Shown here piece by piece: positions 7,505-13,242 of a DNA stretch of 23,910 bases (the stretch's first letter is position 1; each line of letters starts with the position of its first letter). Location of the stretch: contig DLAR01000004.1 in NCBI GenBank assembly GCA_002494015.1, positions 1 to 23,910 of the forward strand. The letters run 5' to 3'. A program made the translations under genes and the position numbers. This stretch comes from Porphyromonadaceae bacterium UBA7042 (GTDB taxonomy: Bacteria > Bacteroidota > Bacteroidia > Bacteroidales > Muribaculaceae). The notes beneath the pieces are model-generated. The model saw only the letters and a program-made list of their open reading frames with translations. It did not search any database and was not told where the DNA came from.

Positions 7505-9838
7505 TTAAAACAGGTCGGGGGTTGGGTGGCCGTCGTGCCAGTGGTGGTCTTTGGGGAAAGGTTGGGCGTTCCATGCCTTGCACGAGGTCCACGGCTGGGG
7601 GGCATCGGTCCAGAAGGGGTGGGACGCTGGAAGGCCGAGGGGGAGGAAGGCGAGCGAGGTCATGTAGAGGGAGCCGTTGTTGGTGTACCAGTCGGCCACG
7701 TTGGGCTGACGGCCAGTGAACCCGATGGTCAGATAGCCTTTCTCATTGAAGTTTTCCTTTCCGTCAAACATCGAGTGCATCACTGCCGTCAACGCGGCTC
7801 GCACCTGAGCGGGAGCCAGTCCGGCAGGCAGTTTCTCATGCCATGCCATCATTGCGAGCGGCTGCATGGCGGCCATTCGGTAGGGTATCGAGCGGCCGAA
7901 TACTGGGAAAGTTCCCTCGGGCGAAATGAGGCGTTCAAGAACGAGGCTGAATTTCTGAGCGCGACGCAGGGCGCGGGCGTGATAATTCTTGTAATGGATG
8001 CGGGTATAGTGTCCCGCATCTATCATGTTCCGGAGCGTTTCAAGATACATGGGGTGGAACACATAGCTGCTGTAATAGTCAAAGGCAAACGAAGGGCCGT
8101 CGGCATACCATCCGTCGCCCACATACCATTCCTCGACCTTGCGGATGGCCGAGTTGACACGGTATTGGTCATAAAACGCGCCGACCTTTGCCATAAACGA
8201 CTCAATTGTCGACGAGAAAAGCACCCAGTTGGTATAAGGCGGATCAATCCCCCTCAACCCGGTAAATTCTTTTATATACCTCTGCTTAGTCACATCATCA
8301 AGCGGCACCCACAGCGCGTCATAGGCACGGATGAAACTCTCGGCGACATAGGCGGCATCGACAAGGGCCTGCCCTTCCCCCTGCCATTTGAGATAATCGG
8401 GACTTGAGGGGTCGACAGCGTTGGCATAGCTTTTCAACGCCATCTCTCTCAACTCGGCACGCTTGGCTCCTTCGGGGGTGCCGTCGTCGGGGAGGGCGAG
8501 CCACGGGGCGATACCGGCCATGAGGCGGCCGAATGTCTCCATGTAGGTTACTTTTATGTTGCGGCCATCCCAGTTGGGACTCGTCTCGACAAGCATGTTG
8601 GCCTGAAGTTGCCCCTTTGACATGTTGGACAGCACCGGCTCGGCCATTTTGACAAGGAGGTCCACCCAGTAGGCACGGTCATTGGACACAGCGGTATCTC
8701 GCGATTCGAGGTAGCGCACATACTCACATGCGGCAAGCAGAAAGGCGCCTACGCCGAAATCGGCCTGAGAGTCGGCATCAACCACCTGCCCGGGTATAGC
8801 TTTTTCGCCGATTGGCTGTACATAACCCACCTTGCCGTTTTTCTGCAACGCTTTGTTTTTCAGATAATCCCATGCGCGGTCAATCACCGGCTTGTAGACA
8901 CCGTGGTCAAGATAGCCGTTGTTGACACCCCACAGCAGTCCGTAGGTGAAAAACGCCGTGCCGCTCGTTTCGGGGCCGGGAGCATGTTCAGGGTCGAGCA
9001 TCGAGCGGGTCCAGTAGCCTTCGGGCTGCTGACACGATGCGACGGCTTCGGCCAGACGACGGTATTTTTCAACGAAGAAATCACGATGCTCATAATCGGC
9101 GGGGAGGTCTTTGATAACCTTGGCGAGTCCGGCAAGCACCCATCCGTCGCCGCGCGCCCAAAAGTCTTTTTTGCCGTTGACGCTCTTGTGGGCCGGATAG
9201 ACATATTTTCCGTCACGGTAATATAGGCCGGTCTCGTCGTCGAGCATTATCGAGTCGGAGTAGCAGACATATTCATAGAGTTTGTCGAGATAACGCTTGT
9301 CGCCTGTTATGCGGTGTAATTTCGTTATGACGGGCATCACCATGTACAACCCGTCGGCCCACCACCAGTAGTCGTTCTGCGGTGTCGACATCTCATACTC
9401 CATCACCTCGCGGGCGCGGGCGATGCGGCGGTCGTCGGGGAGGATTTCATAGAGGTCGGCACAGGTCTGAAAGCATATCTGCCAGTCTCCGAACAGCACA
9501 TGGTCGTCGTCCTCGCCGTAATCATATTTCCACTTGGCGCGGTCGTCACCCTTTGCTCCTTTCCAACGGTTGTGCTCGGCCCAACGCATTGTGTAGTCGA
9601 GATAATCGGGGTTGCCGGTGAGGCGGTAAGCCTCCATGTTTCCGGTGTGGTAAGCGGCCGGATGCCAGAACGACCAAGTCTCGGCGGGATTATTGGACTG
9701 CCAGTAGTTGTTTACGCGGTCAATAATCTCCCTGACCTGCGCGGCCTCGTTTGATTTACGGGATTTACCGGCCCCCGCAGCCATCACAGCCGAGAATATC
9801 AGCGGCAACAAAAAAATTGCGATTATCTTTCTTGTCAT
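7505..9838 (-). CDS. Secreted GH105 unsaturated glucuronyl/rhamnogalacturonyl hydrolase fused to DUF2264 domain
   Basis: Residues 1-20 are a signal peptide (MTRKIIAIFLLPLIFSAVMA). Residues about 35-375 form a GH105 (alpha/alpha)6 barrel with NDYWWWADGLYMVMP, where D162 matches the family's catalytic aspartate, and FWARGDGWV (227-233). GH105 enzymes hydrate and release the unsaturated uronic acid left at oligosaccharide ends by polysaccharide lyases, usually from pectic rhamnogalacturonan. Residues about 385-777 match DUF2264 (YWVDLLVKMAEPVLSNMSKG, ETFGRLMAGIAPWL, VGDGWYADGPSFAFDYYSSY), a second alpha-barrel-like domain of unclear activity. Length 777 agrees with two full domains. Likely periplasmic. 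It heads the minus-strand group containing the GH31 remnant, which suggests plant-polysaccharide side-chain breakdown. No SusC/SusD pair or regulator is in the window. Exact substrate cannot be read from the sequence. Confidence 0.9.
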   Translation of the reverse strand: MTRKIIAIFLLPLIFSAVMAAGAGKSRKSNEAAQVREIIDRVNNYWQSNNPAETWSFWHPAAYHTGNMEAYRLTGNPDYLDYTMRWAEHNRWKGAKGDDRAKWKYDYGEDDDHVLFGDWQICFQTCADLYEILPDDRRIARAREVMEYEMSTPQNDYWWWADGLYMVMPVITKLHRITGDKRYLDKLYEYVCYSDSIMLDDETGLYYRDGKYVYPAHKSVNGKKDFWARGDGWVLAGLAKVIKDLPADYEHRDFFVEKYRRLAEAVASCQQPEGYWTRSMLDPEHAPGPETSGTAFFTYGLLWGVNNGYLDHGVYKPVIDRAWDYLKNKALQKNGKVGYVQPIGEKAIPGQVVDADSQADFGVGAFLLAACEYVRYLESRDTAVSNDRAYWVDLLVKMAEPVLSNMSKGQLQANMLVETSPNWDGRNIKVTYMETFGRLMAGIAPWLALPDDGTPEGAKRAELREMALKSYANAVDPSSPDYLKWQGEGQALVDAAYVAESFIRAYDALWVPLDDVTKQRYIKEFTGLRGIDPPYTNWVLFSSTIESFMAKVGAFYDQYRVNSAIRKVEEWYVGDGWYADGPSFAFDYYSSYVFHPMYLETLRNMIDAGHYTRIHYKNYHARALRRAQKFSLVLERLISPEGTFPVFGRSIPYRMAAMQPLAMMAWHEKLPAGLAPAQVRAALTAVMHSMFDGKENFNEKGYLTIGFTGRQPNVADWYTNNGSLYMTSLAFLPLGLPASHPFWTDAPQPWTSCKAWNAQPFPKDHHWHDGHPTPDLF

Positions 9839-9911
9839 GATATTGATTGGTTAACAGATTGCATTTTAACAGCTTGGGGAGGCGTACAGTCCCATCAAAC
9901 CTTTTCCAGTG

Positions 9912-9919
9912 CAAAGTTA
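9912..9919 (-). promoter_or_regulatory. Probable promoter -7 element for the GH105-DUF2264 gene
   Basis: The minus strand reads TAACTTTG here, a full TAnnTTTG match about 75 bases before the start codon. I see no clear TTTG at the expected -33 distance, so the promoter may be weak or activator-dependent. Confidence 0.5.
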
Positions 9920-10001
9920 GCATTTTTTATGATTCCGACCGTGTTTATTCCCATAAGATTGACTCAGAATCAGTTATTATCCCACAAATACAACCTTACA
10001 G

Positions 10002-10032
10002 TTGCCGAGGTTGTTATTAATTACTATCTTTG
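10002..10032 (+). promoter_or_regulatory. Promoter of the mntA-hepT toxin-antitoxin pair
   Basis: TTG at 10002-10004, a 20-base spacer and TATCTTTG at 10025-10032 give a near-consensus Bacteroidetes promoter. The expected transcript start is near 10039, which rules out the upstream ATG at 9929 and supports translation from 10058. Confidence 0.72.
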
Positions 10033-10057
10033 CGCAATCAACTATATTTCTCAGAGT

Positions 10058-10363
10058 ATGAACCTTATCGAATTGAATCTGCAACGCATCTTCGACCTGT
10101 GCCGTTCCCACAGGGTCAAAACGCTGTGTGCTTTCGGATCCATTCTCACAGACCGATTTAACGACGACAGCGATGTTGACCTATTGGTAGACTTTGATAC
10201 TACCGACCATGAAAAATGGGATTATGTCGGCAACTACTTTGGCTTAAAGGACGCTTTAGAAACAATTTTTAAACGGAAAGTTGACCTAATTGAAGAAGGA
10301 GGTATTAAAAATCCCCTTTTTAAAGCAGCCGTCGACAGTAAAAAGCGTCTGATTTATGGATGA
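10058..10363 (+). CDS. mntA: MntA-type nucleotidyltransferase antitoxin (MNT domain)
   Basis: A 101-residue minimal nucleotidyltransferase. The signature GSX10DXD is exact: G27-S28, ten residues, then D39-V40-D41, with a third candidate acidic residue D76 in KRKVDLIEE. In characterised MntA-HepT pairs this protein transfers AMP groups to the HEPN toxin's active-site tyrosine and silences it. I start at ATG 10058, because the longer frame from 9929 would begin before the promoter and its extra residues (rich in hydrophobic and polar filler) do not resemble the family. The stop overlaps the hepT start by 8 bases, so the pair is translationally coupled. Base composition is more AT-rich than the flanking GH105 and ribE genes, which fits a mobile accessory module. 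Confidence 0.88.
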   Translation: MNLIELNLQRIFDLCRSHRVKTLCAFGSILTDRFNDDSDVDLLVDFDTTDHEKWDYVGNYFGLKDALETIFKRKVDLIEEGGIKNPLFKAAVDSKKRLIYG

Positions 10364-10703
10364 ATATATCCCCATATACCTCATGGATATCAAAATAGCT
10401 ATCGAAGAGCTCGAAAGCTATTTTGACGGTTACCCCATGCGATATGAAGTTTTTGTCAAAGATGGTCTGAGACGATGTGCCGTAGAGCGGAAAACCGAAA
10501 TTATGGGCGAGGCAATAAACCGAATATTAAAGATTGACCGAAATTTTCCACTCCCCCATGCAAAAGAAATAATCAATACCCGCAACCGCATAATCCACGG
10601 ATATGACAGTGTCCAGCCCGAATTTCTGTGGGGATTGGTAATCAGGCACATACCCACACTAAAAGAAGATGTGGATAAAATTTTAAAAAATTTAGGAGTA
10701 TAA
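10356..10703 (+). CDS. hepT: HepT-type HEPN toxin (DUF86 family ribonuclease)
   Basis: A 115-residue all-helical protein of the HEPN/DUF86 family. The catalytic motif RX4HXY is complete: R76-NRII-H81-G-Y83 within NTRNRIIHGYD. In this family the Arg and His form the RNase active site of a dimer, and the tyrosine is the residue modified by MntA. GEAINRILK (51-59) is another family-typical stretch. It overlaps the antitoxin by 8 bases in a different frame. The order antitoxin then toxin is one of the orders seen for this system. All key residues are present, so an active pair is likely. It probably acts in the cytoplasm as a stress or anti-phage module (inference from the family). Confidence 0.88.
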   Translation: MDEYIPIYLMDIKIAIEELESYFDGYPMRYEVFVKDGLRRCAVERKTEIMGEAINRILKIDRNFPLPHAKEIINTRNRIIHGYDSVQPEFLWGLVIRHIPTLKEDVDKILKNLGV

Positions 10704-10743
10704 ACAGACATCCTTATCCCGCAGATTTATCCCCGATTTTCGC

Positions 10744-10751
10744 TAACTTTG
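10744..10751 (+). promoter_or_regulatory. Promoter -7 element of ribE
   Basis: TAACTTTG matches TAnnTTTG and lies 26 bases before the ribE ATG. No convincing -33 TTTG is at the right spacing. The leader would be only about 20 bases, leaving no room for an FMN riboswitch. Confidence 0.5.
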
Positions 10752-10777
10752 CAGCTGATTTAAAAACCGACAGAGTT

Positions 10778-11392
10778 ATGTTTTCAGGAATAGTTGAAGA
10801 AGCTGCCCGCGTGGTGGCTGTGAGACATGACGGCGGCAACATGCACCTGACCGTCAAGTCGTCGTTTACCGATGAGTTGAAAATCGACCAAAGCGTGGCC
10901 CACAACGGCGTGTGCCTGACCGTGGTATCGCTCGACGGCGGCGGGACATATACCGTCACCGCGATTCAGGAGACCCTTGACCGCAGCAATCTCGGCGACC
11001 TGAAAGAGGGTAGCCTCGTGAACCTTGAACGGTCGATGGTCATGAACGGCCGTCTTGACGGCCACATCGTGCAAGGGCATGTCGACACGACAGCCGTGTG
11101 CGAGGACATCGAGAAGGTAGAAGGAAGCCGCTACTACAAATTCCGCTATGCCGTCGACCCCTCGCTTGTGGCCAAAGGCTACATGACTGTCGAGAAAGGA
11201 TCGGTCACCGTCAACGGTGTCAGCCTGACCGTCTGCGACTCGGAACGCGACTCATTCCGCGTGGCCATCATCCCCTACACGCTGGAGCATACCAACTTCC
11301 GCGACATCAAGCCTGGCGACCGTGTCAACATCGAGTTTGACATCATCGGCAAGTATCTTGCCCGCCTCGCCGAGCTTGGCGGGAACCTTTGA
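10778..11392 (+). CDS. ribE: Riboflavin synthase, alpha subunit
   Basis: Catalyses the final step of riboflavin formation: two molecules of 6,7-dimethyl-8-ribityllumazine are converted to riboflavin and a pyrimidinedione; cytoplasmic trimer. The 204-residue length is typical. Two lumazine-binding barrels are visible, about 1-97 and 98-195. The N-terminus is the hallmark MFSGIVEE, domain one carries NGVCLTV and GHIVQGHVD, and domain two repeats this with VNGVSLTV and PYTLEHTN. The start is fixed by MFSGIVEE. It stands alone, with no other rib gene nearby, and seems to be its own transcription unit. Confidence 0.96.
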   Translation: MFSGIVEEAARVVAVRHDGGNMHLTVKSSFTDELKIDQSVAHNGVCLTVVSLDGGGTYTVTAIQETLDRSNLGDLKEGSLVNLERSMVMNGRLDGHIVQGHVDTTAVCEDIEKVEGSRYYKFRYAVDPSLVAKGYMTVEKGSVTVNGVSLTVCDSERDSFRVAIIPYTLEHTNFRDIKPGDRVNIEFDIIGKYLARLAELGGNL

Positions 11393-11440
11393 CAGGAGTC
11401 AAATGTTGTAAGTAAGAGAGCGTTGTAGCCGCGGCTGTAC

Positions 11441-11469
11441 CCTTTTTTAATGTTTTTTATTAAAAAAGG
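11441..11469. terminator. Possible AT-rich terminator after ribE
   Basis: An 11-bp perfect stem (11441-11451 with 11459-11469) encloses a T-rich loop. The stem itself is mostly A/T and no T-tract follows it, so termination is uncertain. It is the only hairpin between ribE and the next gene. Confidence 0.4.
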
Positions 11470-11494
11470 TAAACAATTGCATCTCTTTTTAAGC

Positions 11495-11502
11495 TACCTT
11501 TG
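11495..11502 (+). promoter_or_regulatory. Promoter -7 element of the FKBP pair
   Basis: TACCTTTG fits TAnnTTTG, 62 bases before the ATG at 11565. A TTG at 11477-11479 is only 15 bases upstream, shorter than ideal, so the -33 element is unclear. Confidence 0.5.
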
Positions 11503-11564
11503 TGGCTTGCAATGCTCTTGCCCCATTTGAAATATGACAAGAGACACATATAATTATAAAGATT

Positions 11565-12188
11565 ATGGAAAATAAAGAATTAGACCGCATCAGTTACGCA
11601 CTCGGACTGAGCATGGGCAATAACTTCCGCGTGAGCGGCATCAGTGAAATCAATGTTCAGGACTTTGCCGACGGTGTGGCCGCCGTGTTCAACGGACTTG
11701 CGCCCAAGATGAGCTACGACGAAGCCAAGGAGGAAATCCGCAAATATTTCACCGCGATGGAAGAACGCCAAAAGGCCGAGGCCGAAAAAATCGGTCAGGT
11801 CAACGCCGAGGCCGGGAAAGCATTCCTCACTGAAAACGGCAAGCGCGTCGAAGTAAAGACAACCCCCTCGGGTCTCCAGTATGAAGTCATTACCGAAGGC
11901 AACGGCCAGCAGCCTACAGCTGACGACCGTGTCGAGGTACACTATACCGGCACGCTGATTGACGGAACTGTATTTGACAGCTCGGTAGAGCGCGGCGTTC
12001 CCGCGACATTCGGCGTCACCCAAGTCATCCCCGGATGGGTCGAGGCACTCCAGCTGATGAAAGAAGGCTCCAAGTGGAGACTTTTCATCCCCTCGGAACT
12101 CGCCTACGGTCCGCAGGGTGCAGGCGGCCTCATCGGCCCCAACTCCACACTCATCTTTGACGTGGAACTTTTAAAAGTAATCAAATAA
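11565..12188 (+). CDS. FKBP-type peptidyl-prolyl cis-trans isomerase (FklB/Mip-like)
   Basis: A 207-residue protein with no signal peptide. Residues 1-85 are the helical FKBP_N dimerisation region (DRISYALGLSMGNNF, then a charged helix). Residues about 100-206 form the FKBP domain. It retains the usual active-site residues: Y127 in VHYTGTL, F137-D138 in VFDSS, V154-I155-P-G-W158, and Y181 in LAYGPQG. It should catalyse cis-trans isomerisation of proline peptide bonds and act as a folding helper. It is followed after 36 bases by a second FKBP gene, probably in one transcript. Upstream position of a soluble FKBP next to a lipoprotein FKBP is common in Bacteroidales (from general knowledge). Confidence 0.93.
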   Translation: MENKELDRISYALGLSMGNNFRVSGISEINVQDFADGVAAVFNGLAPKMSYDEAKEEIRKYFTAMEERQKAEAEKIGQVNAEAGKAFLTENGKRVEVKTTPSGLQYEVITEGNGQQPTADDRVEVHYTGTLIDGTVFDSSVERGVPATFGVTQVIPGWVEALQLMKEGSKWRLFIPSELAYGPQGAGGLIGPNSTLIFDVELLKVIK

Positions 12189-12224
12189 AACAAAAATAAC
12201 CATTCATTTTTCAACTACCAAATT

Positions 12225-13127
12225 ATGAAAAAAATTCTTATGGTGTGCGGCGTAGCCGCAATGATGCTTGGCGTCAGCTCATGCAACGGCGGCTCGTCAA
12301 GCGCTGACAAAGGTTTCTCTGATTCTCTCGCCACTGCTGTCGGCCAGTTCCAAGGCTACCGTCTCGCAAGCGAATATCAGTCAGTTCCCGAGGCTCAGAA
12401 GGCCAATCTTCCCAAGGCCGAAATCCTTCGCGGTATCAAGCAGATTATCATGACCGATACCACCCAGCAGGCCTACATCTCGGGACTCTCAATCGGCATG
12501 CAGCTCTACTCGCAGCTCTACCGCTACGAGCAGGCCGGCATCCCCGTTGACCGCGCCAAACTTTACGAGGCTTACGCTGCCGCTTTCAACAGCGACTCTA
12601 TCGCTCCCGACGTGATGGCATCGGCTCAGGAGGCTTTCCGCAAGGTTTCTGAAGAAGCCCAGCAGAAAATGATGCAGAAATATGAAGAAGAACGCGCTGC
12701 TGCCGAAAAGGCAAAGGAGGAAACTCCCGAAGCAAAGGAAAACGTCAAGAAAGGCGCCGACTTCGTAAAGGACCTCAAGGCTAAAGATCCCGAAATCAAG
12801 ACTACCGAAAGTGGTCTTTCCTACAAGGTCGTTAAGGAAGGCGAAGGCGAACCCGTAGGCAAGACCGGCCGCGCTCAGGTTGCCTACAAGGGTACTCTTA
12901 TCGACGGAACAGTATTTGACGAAAACGACAACGCCACATTCTCGCCCAATCAGGTTATCGCCGGTTTCGGTGAAGGTCTCGGCATGATGAACAAGGGTGC
13001 CAAGTACATCTTCTACATCCCCGGCAACCTCGCCTATGGAGCCAACGGAACTCCCGACGGCAAGATTGGCCCTATGGCAACTCTCGTCTTCGAGGTTGAA
13101 GCCAAGGATGTTACTCCCGGCAAGTAA
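12225..13127 (+). CDS. FKBP-type isomerase-like lipoprotein
   Basis: A 300-residue protein with a lipoprotein signal: MKKILMVCGVAAMMLGVSSC, lipobox VSSC, so Cys20 would be lipidated and the protein anchored in the envelope. Residues 30-150 are an FKBP_N-like helical domain. Residues 150-180 are a charged linker rich in Glu, Lys and Ala. The FKBP domain lies at about 190-297 (VAYKGTLIDGTVFDEN, NQVIAGFGEGL, NLAYGANGTPDG). The usual active-site tryptophan (VIPGW) is F248 in VIAGF, and the loop after FD is shortened. Isomerase activity may be reduced while chaperone function remains. It is 36 bases after the soluble FKBP and ends at the strong palindromic terminator. No export-type acidic patch follows the Cys, so a periplasm-facing location is likelier than the cell surface. 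Confidence 0.9.
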   Translation: MKKILMVCGVAAMMLGVSSCNGGSSSADKGFSDSLATAVGQFQGYRLASEYQSVPEAQKANLPKAEILRGIKQIIMTDTTQQAYISGLSIGMQLYSQLYRYEQAGIPVDRAKLYEAYAAAFNSDSIAPDVMASAQEAFRKVSEEAQQKMMQKYEEERAAAEKAKEETPEAKENVKKGADFVKDLKAKDPEIKTTESGLSYKVVKEGEGEPVGKTGRAQVAYKGTLIDGTVFDENDNATFSPNQVIAGFGEGLGMMNKGAKYIFYIPGNLAYGANGTPDGKIGPMATLVFEVEAKDVTPGK

Positions 13128-13147
13128 CCGGTCAGCTACCCGATAAC

Positions 13148-13189
13148 AAAAAAATCAGGAAGACCATCGATGGTCTTCCTGATTTTTTT
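13148..13189. terminator. 42-nt perfectly palindromic bidirectional terminator
   Basis: Seven A, a G/C-containing arm and seven T form a perfect palindrome centred on 13168/13169. It works in both directions: for the FKBP operon on the plus strand and for the giant secreted-protein gene ending at 13243 on the minus strand. Confidence 0.9.
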
Positions 13190-13195
13190 GTGTCC

Positions 13196-13240
13196 AGTTA
13201 GACTAATTAGTCCTATTAGTCCAATTAGTCTAATTGGTAG
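13196..13240. repeat. Five tandem 9-base units around AATTAGTCC
   Basis: Units in order are AGTTAGACT, AATTAGTCC, TATTAGTCC, AATTAGTCT and AATTGGTAG. The middle three are near-identical and the outer two degenerate. They fill almost all of the space between the palindromic terminator and the stop codon of the minus-strand gene, so they are in its 3' untranslated region. Confidence 0.75.
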
Positions 13241-13242
13241 AG

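Noticed and set aside
7499..8407. Plus-strand open frame of 302 codons opposite GH105-DUF2264
   Set aside because: Antisense shadow in GC-rich coding DNA, no recognisable domains and no promoter.
9929..10057. Longer mntA start at 9929
   Set aside because: The near-consensus promoter (10002-10032) lies within this extension, and the MNT family begins near residue 44 of the longer frame.
10681..10777. FMN riboswitch before ribE
   Set aside because: The predicted leader is about 20 bases and no conserved RFN-element sequence is visible.
13196..13240. CRISPR-like array in the 9-base repeats
   Set aside because: Units are only 9 bases, directly adjacent, without spacers or cas genes.
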